Below are positions 1-7,085 of a DNA stretch of 10,603 nucleotides, piece after piece. The stretch lies in the NCBI GenBank assembly GCA_003488965.1, contig DNJW01000393.1:1-10603 (forward strand), read 5' to 3'. Numbering within the stretch: the stretch's first letter is position 1; every line of letters starts with the position of its first letter. The DNA is from Lachnospiraceae bacterium. Lineage in GTDB: Bacteria > Bacillota > Clostridia > Lachnospirales > Lachnospiraceae. The translations under genes and the position numbers were made by a program. The notes under the pieces are model-generated. The model was given only the letters and a program-made list of their open reading frames with translations. It did not search any database and was not told the DNA's origin.

Positions 1-1
1 C

Positions 2-799
2 AGCGCCATGAGCAATGAGGAATTGCAGAAAAATGTTATTAAAGATGTGACCTTGCTTAAACTGGTGGGTTTTAAGCCGATTATCGTCCATGGAGGCGGC
101 AAGGAAATCAGCCGCTGGGTGGAAAAGGTAGGGAAGGAAGCGCAATTTGTAAACGGGCTTCGTGTTACGGATAAAGAAACCATGGAAATTGCGGAAATGG
201 TGCTTTCTAAGGTGAACAAAAGCCTAGTGACGATGGTTCAGGAACTGGGTGTGAAAGCGGTAGGAATCAGCGGCAAAGACGGAGGACTGCTGACAGTGGA
301 CAAGAAATATGCAGACGGCAGGGATATTGGCTTTGTAGGGGATGTTAAGGCGGTGAATCCCAAGGTGCTTTATGACCTGCTGGAAAAGGATTTTCTGCCG
401 ATTGTGGCGCCTGTTGGTCTGGATGAGGGGTTTCAGACTTATAACATCAATGCGGATGATGCGGCTTGTGCCATCGCGAAGGCGGTTCATGCGGAGAAGC
501 TGGCATTTTTAACTGATATCGAAGGGCTTTATAAGGATATTAATGATAAGTCTTCTTTTATTTCCAGACTAAAAGCAGCTGAGGCGGAAAAATTAATTGA
601 GGAAGGATATATTGGAGGAGGAATGCTTCCGAAGCTTGCCAATTGTACGGATGCAATCCGGCAAGGGGTCAGCAGAGTGCATATTTTGGACGGACGTATT
701 CCGCACTGCCTGCTTTTGGAGATATTTACCAATAGGGGAATCGGAACGGCGATTATAGAGGATGAGGATTCGGCGGCGGGTGTTGGTTTGCAGCTTTAA
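2..799 (+). CDS. argB: Acetylglutamate kinase (ArgB), 5' end outside the window
   Basis: N-acetyl-L-glutamate kinase phosphorylates N-acetylglutamate with ATP, the second step of arginine biosynthesis, in the cytosol. The gene is cut by the window edge: codons at 2-7 read Ser-Ala before the ATG at 8, matching the Gly-Gly-Ser-Ala-Met phosphate-binding segment near the N-terminus of ArgB. The ATG at 8 is therefore internal, and roughly 30 residues are missing. Counting from that Met, family motifs are VHGGGKEIS (27-35), NGLRVTD (49-55, substrate-binding Arg), YNINADDAA (145-153), LTDIEGLY (168-175), GGGMLPK (203-209), HILDGR (225-230) and a GIGTAI C-terminus. The reading frame is intact to the stop. 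argD follows after 24 bases, so the two are very likely cotranscribed. Whether the enzyme is arginine-inhibited depends on an N-terminal helix that is not visible here. Confidence 0.96.
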   Translation, partial: SAMSNEELQKNVIKDVTLLKLVGFKPIIVHGGGKEISRWVEKVGKEAQFVNGLRVTDKETMEIAEMVLSKVNKSLVTMVQELGVKAVGISGKDGGLLTVDKKYADGRDIGFVGDVKAVNPKVLYDLLEKDFLPIVAPVGLDEGFQTYNINADDAACAIAKAVHAEKLAFLTDIEGLYKDINDKSSFISRLKAAEAEKLIEEGYIGGGMLPKLANCTDAIRQGVSRVHILDGRIPHCLLLEIFTNRGIGTAIIEDEDSAAGVGLQL

Positions 800-823
800 T
801 TTAAGAAAGGATGAGATATTGAA

Positions 824-2017
824 ATGGAAGCGATGAAACAATATATAGAAGATGCGGAAAAGGCGCTCCTTCATACATATAACAGATATCAAATCGTGCT
901 GGACAGGGGGGAAGGGGTATATTTATATGATATCGAAGGAAAAAAATATTTGGATTTTGCTTCAGGTATTGCAGTGTTTGCTTTGGGGTATCATAACGAA
1001 GCTTATAATGAGGCATTAAAAATGCAAATTGATAAGTTAATCCATACTTCCAATTACTATTATAATGTGCCTGCCGTGGAGGCGGCTAAAAAATTGAAAA
1101 AGGTTTCCGGAATGGACAGAGTTTTTTTTACTAACAGCGGTGCGGAGGCGGTGGAAGGGGCGATTAAGGCGGCCCGGAAGTATGCTTATTTGAAAGACGG
1201 CCGTACGGATCATGAAATCATCGCTATGGAACATTCTTTTCATGGAAGGACAATGGGAGCCTTGTCAGTAACGGGAAACCCTAAGTACAGGGAAGCTTTT
1301 GAACCGATGATAGGAAATATTAAATTTGCCCAAATGAATAACTTCGACAGTGTAAAAGAACTTGTGACAGAAAAAACTTGTGCCATCCTTTTTGAAACGG
1401 TGCAGGGGGAAGGCGGGATATATCCTGCCGAAAAAAAGTTTATGGAGCAGATAAAGGCGCTTTGCGAAGAAAGGGATATCCTGCTTATTTTAGATGAAAT
1501 CCAGTGCGGCATGGGACGTACGGGAACGATGTACGCATGGCAGAGGTATGGGGTTAAGCCGGATATTATGACAACAGCGAAAGCTCTTGGATGCGGTATC
1601 CCGGTAGGAGCATTTCTCATGACAGAGTATGTGGCAAAACGCTCTTTGACAAGCGGCGACCATGGAACTACTTATGGGGGAAATCCTCTGGCTGCCGCTG
1701 CGGTGAATAAAGTGCTTGATTTATTTGAAGAGAACCATATAATAGAAAATGTGAATGCGGTTGCCCCATATCTGGAGGAGCAGCTGGACTTGCTGGCGGA
1801 AACATGTAATTTTATAGAAGGAAGGCGGGGAACCGGCCTGATGCAGGGGCTGGTGTGCAAAGGCGCAGTAGGAGAGGTAATTAATAAAGCGCTGGACAAC
1901 GGGCTCATATTGATTAGTGCAGGAACCAATGTTATCCGTCTGGTGCCGCCTCTGGTTATTACGAAGAAAAATGTGGATGAGATGATTGGCATACTAAAAA
2001 AATGCCTTCAGGCTTGA
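824..2017 (+). CDS. argD: Acetylornithine aminotransferase (ArgD)
   Basis: PLP-dependent class III aminotransferase that converts N-acetylglutamate semialdehyde to N-acetylornithine using glutamate, the step after ArgC in arginine synthesis. The length of 397 residues is usual for the family. Visible motifs are NSGAEA (104-109), FHGRT (139-143), ETVQGEGG (191-198), LDEIQCGMGRTG (223-234, with PLP-nitrogen Asp224), TAKALGCGIPVGA with the Schiff-base lysine at Lys253, HGTTYGGNP (280-288), and RLVPPLVI near the end (Arg372). ATG 824 is chosen because an in-frame stop lies at 812-814; the site AGAAAGG sits 13 bases upstream, a rather long spacing. Related enzymes act on ornithine, succinylornithine or GABA, but adjacency to argB supports ArgD. 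It probably shares a transcript with argB and the downstream binding-protein gene. Confidence 0.95.
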   Translation: MEAMKQYIEDAEKALLHTYNRYQIVLDRGEGVYLYDIEGKKYLDFASGIAVFALGYHNEAYNEALKMQIDKLIHTSNYYYNVPAVEAAKKLKKVSGMDRVFFTNSGAEAVEGAIKAARKYAYLKDGRTDHEIIAMEHSFHGRTMGALSVTGNPKYREAFEPMIGNIKFAQMNNFDSVKELVTEKTCAILFETVQGEGGIYPAEKKFMEQIKALCEERDILLILDEIQCGMGRTGTMYAWQRYGVKPDIMTTAKALGCGIPVGAFLMTEYVAKRSLTSGDHGTTYGGNPLAAAAVNKVLDLFEENHIIENVNAVAPYLEEQLDLLAETCNFIEGRRGTGLMQGLVCKGAVGEVINKALDNGLILISAGTNVIRLVPPLVITKKNVDEMIGILKKCLQA

Positions 2018-2040
2018 GGATAATAGATTAGGAGAGGTTT

Positions 2041-3636
2041 ATGGGTCTTAAAAAAAGGCTTTTTACAGCAGCCGCAATTATCTGTGCGGCTGCTGCTGTG
2101 GCAGCAGTGGGTCTGTCGGGGAAGAGCATCAGTAAAGAGCAGGAGGAAACATTTTTTAGCAGGGGGAAGGATACCCTCTATTTTTGGTATACCGATGAGG
2201 CATTGACGGATTATCTGGGCAGCGCCGCGGTAACATACGGCGAGAGCCATGACGTAAGGGTTATTCCGGTATTGGTTTCTGGGCTGGAATATCTGGAAGA
2301 AATTAACAAGGCGTCTCTCCAGTCGGAAAATCCGCCGGATTTATATATTATCAGCAACGATTCTTTGGAAAAGGCATTTCTGGCAGGGCTGGCGTCCCAG
2401 ATAGATGAGGAAAGCTGGGGAGAGATACGGGGAGAATATCCGGATGCAGCCCGTCTGGCCGTTACGTATAAGAATAAAACAATAGGATATCCTTTTTATT
2501 TTGAGACAAGCTCCTTGCTTTATAATAGGACATATCTGGAGGAGTTTGCAAAAAGCCAGATTGAGGCGGAGCAGGATGCGGCCGAAGGAGAAGCGGCAAT
2601 GGCCTGGCTGGAAGAGAACGGGCCGGAGGAAGAAAGCGGTGAGGTTCCGGCAGAAGCCGGGGGTCAGACAGAGGCTTCCGTACCGGAAGAAGCCGGGAAC
2701 GGGGAGGCCGATGAGGAGCTGCAGGAACTGGTGAGAGAAAGAGTGAAGGAAATTCTTCCTGCTACCATTGATGATATTTTAAATTTTGCCAATGAATATA
2801 ATGCGCCGGAACAGGTAGAAGCAGTATTTAAATGGGATGTGACGGATATTTTTTATAACTACTTTTTTGCCGGGAATTATATGATTGTGGGAGGAGCTGC
2901 CGGAGACAATACGGCAAATATGAATATATATAACAAGGATGCCATTCAATGCCTTAGAGTGTACCAGAACCTGAATCAGTTTTTTTCCATAGATACAAAG
3001 GAAATCAGCTATGAAAAAGTATTGAATGACTTTATTGAGGGGAAAATCGTTTATACGGTGGCCACTACGGATGCGGTGGAAAAGCTGGAGAAGGCGAAAA
3101 AGGAAGGAAGGTTTGCTTATGATTACGGCATCGCGCCGGTACCGGATATTAACGGGGAGCTTTTGACGAGAAGCCTTTCCGTGACGAACTGTGTGGTAAT
3201 AAACGGTTATTCGGAAAAAAACAGACAGGCGGAAGAGTTTGCACGTTTCCTGACTTGTGAATACACGGATACCCTCTATCCGAGGACAGGGAAAGTGGCG
3301 GCACGTTATGGTGTGGATTACGGAAATCCTAACTTGCAGGAATTTCTTAATGAGTACGAAATATCTGTTCCGATGCCGAAGATGGTGGAAACCAGTAACT
3401 TTTGGGTAGAGCTGGAAATCGCCTTTGCCCAGATATGGGACGGGGCCGATGCCAACGAAAGGCTGCGCCGGCTTTCTGAGCAGATTATGACTCAGGTAAC
3501 GGGAGAGCCATATACAGAAACGGCAATTGAAGAAACGAAAGAGACCGAAGAGGAAATAGAATATCTGGACGAGGAAGAACTGCGCAGGGAGGCACAGGAA
3601 GGCACGGACGGGGAAGAAAACGAATCCGAACCGTAG
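2041..3636 (+). CDS. Orphan extracellular solute-binding protein, MalE-like, with Glu-rich insertion and tail
   Basis: A 531-residue exported protein resembling carbohydrate-type ABC solute-binding proteins (bacterial extracellular solute-binding family 1); the ligand is unknown. Residues 1-26 are basic then hydrophobic (signal peptide or membrane anchor), without a good lipobox. The two-lobed fold is suggested by LYFWYTDEAL (46-55), NPPDLYIISND (98-108), GYPFYFETSSLLYNRTYLEE (149-168), PATIDDILNFANEY (240-253), GKIVYTVATTDAVEKLEK (334-351), YGIAPVPDI (362-370) and a late SNFWVELEIAFAQIWDG (452-468). Between YNRTYLEE and PATIDDI, where relatives usually have only a short link, lies an insert of about 68 residues rich in Glu, Gly and Ala. 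The last 41 residues contain 17 Glu. ATG 2041 has AGGAGAGG just upstream. The gene follows argD by 23 bases, suggesting cotranscription. No permease or ATPase gene is nearby, so it may serve a distant transporter or act as a sensor or surface protein. Confidence 0.8.
   Translation: MGLKKRLFTAAAIICAAAAVAAVGLSGKSISKEQEETFFSRGKDTLYFWYTDEALTDYLGSAAVTYGESHDVRVIPVLVSGLEYLEEINKASLQSENPPDLYIISNDSLEKAFLAGLASQIDEESWGEIRGEYPDAARLAVTYKNKTIGYPFYFETSSLLYNRTYLEEFAKSQIEAEQDAAEGEAAMAWLEENGPEEESGEVPAEAGGQTEASVPEEAGNGEADEELQELVRERVKEILPATIDDILNFANEYNAPEQVEAVFKWDVTDIFYNYFFAGNYMIVGGAAGDNTANMNIYNKDAIQCLRVYQNLNQFFSIDTKEISYEKVLNDFIEGKIVYTVATTDAVEKLEKAKKEGRFAYDYGIAPVPDINGELLTRSLSVTNCVVINGYSEKNRQAEEFARFLTCEYTDTLYPRTGKVAARYGVDYGNPNLQEFLNEYEISVPMPKMVETSNFWVELEIAFAQIWDGADANERLRRLSEQIMTQVTGEPYTETAIEETKETEEEIEYLDEEELRREAQEGTDGEENESEP
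2644..2715 (+). repeat. Imperfect 36-base tandem repeat within the binding-protein insert
   Basis: Two imperfect copies with a 36-base period encode VPAEAGGQTEAS (residues 202-213) and VPEEAGNGEADE (214-225). The best-matching cores are at 2644-2663 and 2680-2699, both containing CCGG, AGAAGCCGGG and similar flanks. This suggests the acidic linker grew by local duplication. Confidence 0.5.
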
Positions 3637-3676
3637 GAAAGCTGAAAGCACGGATTTTCAAATTGTTGAATACTTT

Positions 3677-3744
3677 TCCAGTCATATGGGTAAAAATATT
3701 AGGAAGAAAATAATATTTGGAGGACCCATATGATTGGATTTTTT
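3677..3744 (+). promoter_or_regulatory. Long hairpin covering the ribosome site and start codon of the YdcZ-type gene, ending in T6
   Basis: The outer arms 3677-3691 (TCCAGTCATATGGGT) and 3724-3738 (ACCCATATGATTGGA) pair over 15 positions with a single G-U wobble (3681 with 3734). Inside, 3694-3701 (AAATATTA) pairs perfectly with 3711-3718 (TAATATTT) around a 9-base loop. The only unpaired stretches between the stems are AA (3692-3693) and GGAGG (3719-3723), the latter being the ribosome-binding site. The initiator ATG (3730-3732) lies inside the outer stem. The 3' arm is followed at once by six T (3739-3744). The structure therefore has the layout both of a start-codon lock and of an intrinsic terminator reaching into codons 4-5 of the gene. 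The pairing is read directly; the function is inferred. Confidence 0.65.
3686..3733 (+). other. Possible 15-codon upstream reading frame spanning the hairpin
   Basis: An ATG inside the 5' arm of the hairpin (3686) opens a frame encoding MGKNIRKKIIFGGPI and stopping at TGA 3731-3733. That stop overlaps the start codon of the next gene as ATGA. The frame runs through loop and stem, so translating it would melt the structure. There is no recognisable ribosome-binding site before it, and the frame may be a by-product of the palindrome. Confidence 0.2.
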
Positions 3745-4161
3745 ATTGCATTGATATCAGGAGCGCTCATGAGCATTCAAGGGGTATTTAATACCCAGGT
3801 GACAAAAACATCGGGAATTTGGGTGGCAAATGCCTTTGTACAGTTTACCGCTCTTTTGGTCTGCCTAGGTGCGTGGCTGGTTACAGACAGGTCGTCCTTT
3901 GGTACGCTGTTTAAGGTGGAGCCGAAATACATGCTTCTCGGCGGAGCAATCGGAGCATTTATTACGTATACGGTTATCAAAGGAATGGAAATGCTGGGAC
4001 CGGCCAAAGCCGTTATGCTGATTGTTATTGCACAGCTGATTGTAGCTTATGTGATTGAACTTTTCGGATGGTTCGGTACGGACAAGCAGCCGTTAGAGTG
4101 GCGCAAAGTGATAGGGATGGGAATTGCCATAGCCGGGATTATTGTTTTTAAATGGAAATAG
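3730..4161 (+). CDS. YdcZ/DUF606-type small membrane transporter (DMT superfamily)
   Basis: A 143-residue, very hydrophobic protein matching the DUF606/YdcZ group of drug/metabolite-transporter relatives in length and sequence style. Visible hallmarks are the N-terminal GALMSIQGVFNTQVTK segment (11-26), LLGGAIGAFITYTVI (69-83), LGPAKAVMLIVIAQLIVAYVIE (89-110), and a final membrane helix after a Trp-Arg-Lys turn (124-142). About five membrane segments are expected near 3-20, 33-51, 68-85, 91-112 and 126-141. The substrate is unknown. Such short transporters often act as homo- or heterodimers, but no second copy is adjacent. ATG 3730 has an ideally spaced GGAGG (3719-3723), yet both lie in the long hairpin described for 3677-3744, so translation or read-through transcription may be controlled there. 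No convincing promoter of its own was found. Confidence 0.85.
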   Translation: MIGFFIALISGALMSIQGVFNTQVTKTSGIWVANAFVQFTALLVCLGAWLVTDRSSFGTLFKVEPKYMLLGGAIGAFITYTVIKGMEMLGPAKAVMLIVIAQLIVAYVIELFGWFGTDKQPLEWRKVIGMGIAIAGIIVFKWK

Positions 4162-4174
4162 GACGAAAAGGCAC

Positions 4175-4203
4175 TTGTAAAAGAGGAATAATTACTTTAC
4201 AAT
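4175..4203 (+). promoter_or_regulatory. Probable sigma-A promoter of the comEA operon, overlapped by an inverted repeat
   Basis: A -35-like TTGTAA (4175-4180, 4 of 6) and a -10-like TACAAT (4198-4203, 5 of 6) are separated by 17 bases, the ideal spacing. The same stretch carries a perfect 7-base inverted repeat, TTGTAAA (4175-4181) and TTTACAA (4196-4202), so it could also serve as an operator. Transcription would start near 4210, about 40 bases before comEA. Confidence 0.5.
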
Positions 4204-4215
4204 AAAATAGCAAGT

Positions 4216-4255
4216 CGCATAGAGGGGTCTTCCAGTCTGGGAAAGGAACTATGCG
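4216..4255 (+). promoter_or_regulatory. Inverted repeat enclosing the comEA ribosome site
   Basis: CGCATAG (4216-4222) and CTATGCG (4249-4255) are perfect complements. Between them lie the Shine-Dalgarno-like AAAGGA (4242-4247) and a TTCC (4230-4233) that could pair with either GGAA (4240-4243 or 4245-4248). The upstream candidate start ATG 4251 lies in the 3' arm; ATG 4257 lies just outside. It would sit at the very 5' end of a transcript from the promoter at 4175-4203. The function is inferred. Confidence 0.4.
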
Positions 4256-4256
4256 G

Positions 4257-4874
4257 ATGAATAAAAAAATATTTGACAAGATACGTTTTTTCATTTTCCT
4301 GATAGGGCTGGCAATGAGTATGGCAGCATGCAGCGGGAAAGAAGCGGTGCTGCTGGAAGACAGCGATTTAGTCAGGGAACAAGGGCTGGATGAGGAGAAA
4401 ACGGGTTTTCCTGCAGCTGAGAAAGAAAGTGCAAAACAGGTGGAGGAATCCACCTTGTTTGTACATATTTGCGGAGAAGTGGAGAAACCGGGAGTATATG
4501 AACTGCCTGAGGGAAGCAGGGTTTATGAGGCTGTGGAAGAAGCGGGCGGCTTCACGGAGGATGCGGCGGCAGATTATGTAAACCTGGCACAGATACTGGA
4601 AGACGGATGGAAGGTTGAAATTCCGTCAAAGGAAGAACAGACGGAGGTTTTTGCCGGGATAGCAGACGACGGACGGGTGGACATTAATACGGCAGCAAAA
4701 GAGGAACTTTTGACTCTGCCGGGCATAGGGGAGAGCCGGGCGGAAAGTATTATTGCATATAGGGAGAAAAGCGGCGGTTTTTCGCGGATTGAAGATATCA
4801 TGAAGGTGGAGGGCATCAAAGAAGGAATGTTTGCGAAAATGAAAGATAAGATTTGCGTTAGAGGTGTGAGATGA
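4257..4874 (+). CDS. comEA: ComEA-type DNA-binding competence protein, predicted lipoprotein
   Basis: ComEA binds incoming double-stranded DNA outside the membrane during natural transformation and passes it to the ComEC channel. This 205-residue protein starts with a basic then hydrophobic segment ending in Met-Ala-Ala-Cys, so Cys25 may be lipidated, where ComEA is normally held by a membrane helix. A charged linker follows, then an SLBB-like domain (about 67-124, LFVHICGEVEKPGVYELPEG), then the helix-hairpin-helix region (about 140-202) with VDINTA (141-146) and LPGIG (154-158), the hallmark ComEA DNA-binding motifs. ATG 4257 is preferred because AAAGGA lies 9 bases upstream; ATG 4251 (two residues longer) is only 3 bases from it. 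The stop overlaps the next gene's start as ATGA, indicating translational coupling with the response regulator. comEB is absent and comEC lies four genes on. Confidence 0.9.
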   Translation: MNKKIFDKIRFFIFLIGLAMSMAACSGKEAVLLEDSDLVREQGLDEEKTGFPAAEKESAKQVEESTLFVHICGEVEKPGVYELPEGSRVYEAVEEAGGFTEDAAADYVNLAQILEDGWKVEIPSKEEQTEVFAGIADDGRVDINTAAKEELLTLPGIGESRAESIIAYREKSGGFSRIEDIMKVEGIKEGMFAKMKDKICVRGVR

Positions 4875-5557
4875 GTAAAAAAGTATTGGTTGTGGATGAC
4901 GAAAAATTGATTGTAAAAGGAATCCGTTTCAGCCTGGAACAGGACGGAATGGAAGTGGATTGCGCCTATGACGGCGAAGAAGCGCTGCAGAAGGCAAGAG
5001 AGAAAGAATATGATATTATCCTTTTAGATGTGATGCTGCCGAAACTGACCGGGTTTGAAGTATGCCAGCAGATAAGGGATTTTTCCAATGTGCCGGTGGT
5101 TATGCTGACGGCAAAGGGAGAGGATATGGATAAGATTCTCGGTCTGGAATACGGCGCCGACGATTATATTACCAAGCCGTTTAATATTCTTGAGGTAAAA
5201 GCCCGGCTGAAAGCGATTATGCGCCGGACAAACAGAAAGGAAAAGACAGGGACGGAGGGCAATATATTAGAAGGAAAGGATATGCGGCTGGACCGTGAGG
5301 GCCGGCGTGTGTATATCAGCGGCAAAGAGGTGAACCTGACAGCAAAGGAATTTGAAGTGCTGGAACTCCTTATGCTGAACCCGAACAAGGTATACAGCAG
5401 GGAGAATCTTTTGAAGCTGGTATGGGGAAGCGATTATCCTGGAGATGTGCGCACCGTGGATGTGCATATCAGGAGGCTGCGCGAGAAAATAGAGGCAAGT
5501 CCCAGTGAGCCGAAGTATGTGCATACAAAGTGGGGCGTCGGATATTATTATGCATAA
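4871..5557 (+). CDS. OmpR/PhoB-family DNA-binding response regulator
   Basis: A 228-residue two-component regulator. The receiver domain (about 3-116) has the acidic pocket Asp9-Asp10, the phospho-acceptor Asp53 in LLDVMLPKLTG, Thr80 in VVMLTAKGED and Lys102 in DYITKPF. After a short linker, a winged-helix domain (about 132-227) carries LTAKEFEVLELLMLNPNKVYSR, the recognition-helix region RTVDVHIRRLREKIE and the terminal KWGVGYYY. All catalytic residues are present, so it should be a normal phosphorylation-dependent transcription factor, presumably partnered with the kinase 23 bases downstream. Its start overlaps the comEA stop (ATGA), with GAGG 6 bases upstream. Target genes cannot be read from the window; autoregulation through the repeat at 4175-4203 is only a possibility. 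It resembles PhoB, WalR and MtrA equally at this level. Confidence 0.95.
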   Translation: MSKKVLVVDDEKLIVKGIRFSLEQDGMEVDCAYDGEEALQKAREKEYDIILLDVMLPKLTGFEVCQQIRDFSNVPVVMLTAKGEDMDKILGLEYGADDYITKPFNILEVKARLKAIMRRTNRKEKTGTEGNILEGKDMRLDREGRRVYISGKEVNLTAKEFEVLELLMLNPNKVYSRENLLKLVWGSDYPGDVRTVDVHIRRLREKIEASPSEPKYVHTKWGVGYYYA

Positions 5558-5580
5558 AGAGAGTTGAGCGGAACCCGTAA

Positions 5581-7080
5581 ATGAGTGAAAAAATAAAGAA
5601 GATTTGGAATAAGTTTCGGTTTTTCAGGAGCCTTAGGGCACGTATATTTATTATTGTGTTTCTTGTGGGAATTATTCCCGGCATTATTTTGCGCTACGGG
5701 ATATTGGAAAATTATGAAGACCGTGCTGTCAGTGTCAGAACATCCGATATGCAGAACCAGCTGAATATTATAGCCAATCACCTGATTACCTATAATTATT
5801 TGGCGGATACTTCATCGGAGGTAATCAGTGCGGAACTTGAGCAGCTTTCCAATTTATATGACGGACGCGTAATGATCATCAATTCCAGCTTAAAAGTCAT
5901 CAAAGATACATATGGGACAAGCGAGGGGAAGACAGTCATTACGGAAGCCGTTATTAAATGTATGAAAGATGGCATAGGCGGCTCCAATTATGACAATGAA
6001 TATGGGTATATCGAGATAACAACTCCTATTATTGAGACGGCAGTTGCGGAAACTGCCGCAGGCAATGAAGGACCGTCAGGCATGGGAAAGAAGCAGGATG
6101 TGGTGCGCGGGGTGATGCTGACAAGCGTTTCCACAGACAGCATTAACGTAACTCTGGATATTTTGAGCAGGCGGGCATTGCTTTTGGAAGTGCTGATGCT
6201 GATTGCTATTTTTGCCATTGCCCTTATCCTTTCCGGCGTACTGATGAAGCCGTTCGAGCGGGTTGCAAAAGCAATCAGCGAGGTAAAGGAAGGGTATAGG
6301 GATGAGCCGATTTCGGTGCCGGATTACCTAGAAACCGAGCATATAGTAGATGCTTTTAATCAGCTTCAAAACAGGATGCGTGTGCTGGACACTTCCAGAC
6401 AGGAGTTTGTGGCCAATGTGTCCCATGAATTGAAGACACCGATTACCTCAGTAAAAGTACTGGCGGATTCCCTGCTGGCACAGGAAAATGTCCCAGCGGA
6501 ACTTTACAAGGAATTTATGCTGGATATTGCGGAAGAAATAGAGCGGGAGGATAAAATCATCAATGATCTCCTTTCCATGGTAAAAATGGACAAGGCAGTG
6601 GCAATGATGAATATCAGTGTAGTGGATGTCAATGCCCTGACAGAGATTGTTTTAAAAAGGCTGCGCCCTATCTCAAGAAAGAGAGATATAGAGGTTGTGT
6701 TTGAAAGCAAACGGGCGGTAACCGCAGAGGCAGACGAGGTGAAGCTGACGCTGATTATCACTAATCTTGTGGAAAATGCCATTAAGTATAATAAGGAACA
6801 GGGATGGGTAAAGGTGCTTCTGGATGCGGACCATCAGTTTTTCACATTGGAAATTATGGATTCCGGCATTGGTATTCCGGAGGAATCCTTAGAGCATATC
6901 TACGAAAGATTCTATCGGGTAGATAAGTCTCATTCTAGAGAAATAGGCGGAACCGGACTGGGGCTTGCGATTACGAGAAATGCGGTGCTGATGCACAGAG
7001 GCTCTATCAGGGTGTCCAGTACAGTAGGAGAAGGAACTGTTTTTACGGTGAAGATTCCTTTAAATTATATAGCCAGCTAA
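5581..7080 (+). CDS. Transmembrane sensor histidine kinase (PhoR/WalK-like layout)
   Basis: A 499-residue sensor kinase, presumed partner of the preceding regulator. It has a membrane helix at about 21-40, an extracellular domain of about 160 residues (41-199) that looks PAS/Cache-like around LYDGRVMIINSSLKVIKDTYG (92-112), and a Gly-rich loop near 160-171. A second membrane helix lies at about 200-222, followed by a HAMP region (223-270). The dimerisation domain contains FVANVSHELKTPITS with phospho-acceptor His282. The ATP-binding domain contains NLVENAIKYN (N box, Asn399), DSGIGIP (427-433), YERFYRVD (441-448) and GGTGLGLAI (456-464). The layout is complete with no cytoplasmic PAS domain. 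ATG 5581 directly follows an in-frame TAA, so it is the first possible ATG, but its ribosome site is weak; some coupling to the upstream gene is likely. The signal is unknown. Confidence 0.95.
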   Translation: MSEKIKKIWNKFRFFRSLRARIFIIVFLVGIIPGIILRYGILENYEDRAVSVRTSDMQNQLNIIANHLITYNYLADTSSEVISAELEQLSNLYDGRVMIINSSLKVIKDTYGTSEGKTVITEAVIKCMKDGIGGSNYDNEYGYIEITTPIIETAVAETAAGNEGPSGMGKKQDVVRGVMLTSVSTDSINVTLDILSRRALLLEVLMLIAIFAIALILSGVLMKPFERVAKAISEVKEGYRDEPISVPDYLETEHIVDAFNQLQNRMRVLDTSRQEFVANVSHELKTPITSVKVLADSLLAQENVPAELYKEFMLDIAEEIEREDKIINDLLSMVKMDKAVAMMNISVVDVNALTEIVLKRLRPISRKRDIEVVFESKRAVTAEADEVKLTLIITNLVENAIKYNKEQGWVKVLLDADHQFFTLEIMDSGIGIPEESLEHIYERFYRVDKSHSREIGGTGLGLAITRNAVLMHRGSIRVSSTVGEGTVFTVKIPLNYIAS

Positions 7081-7085
7081 TGCAA

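Noticed and set aside
8..10. ATG at 8 as the true argB start
   Set aside because: The preceding in-frame codons (2-7) read Ser-Ala, continuing the conserved Gly-Gly-Ser-Ala-Met motif, so the gene starts before the window.
2779..3651. 290-codon antisense open frame opposite the binding-protein gene
   Set aside because: It shadows a clearly coding frame, has no recognisable domain or ribosome site, and its composition (Phe, Arg, Ile rich) is typical of reverse-strand shadows.
3622..3658. Possible terminator after the binding-protein gene (AATCCG 3623-3628 with CGGATT 3651-3656)
   Set aside because: The stem is only 6 bp with a 22-base loop and a short T run; competing small pairings exist. 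The much stronger hairpin at 3677-3744 is the better candidate.
4230..4240. TTCCAGTC followed closely by TGGG occurs in both the YdcZ-gene leader (3676-3690) and the comEA leader
   Set aside because: Only about twelve shared bases, in different structural positions; probably chance.
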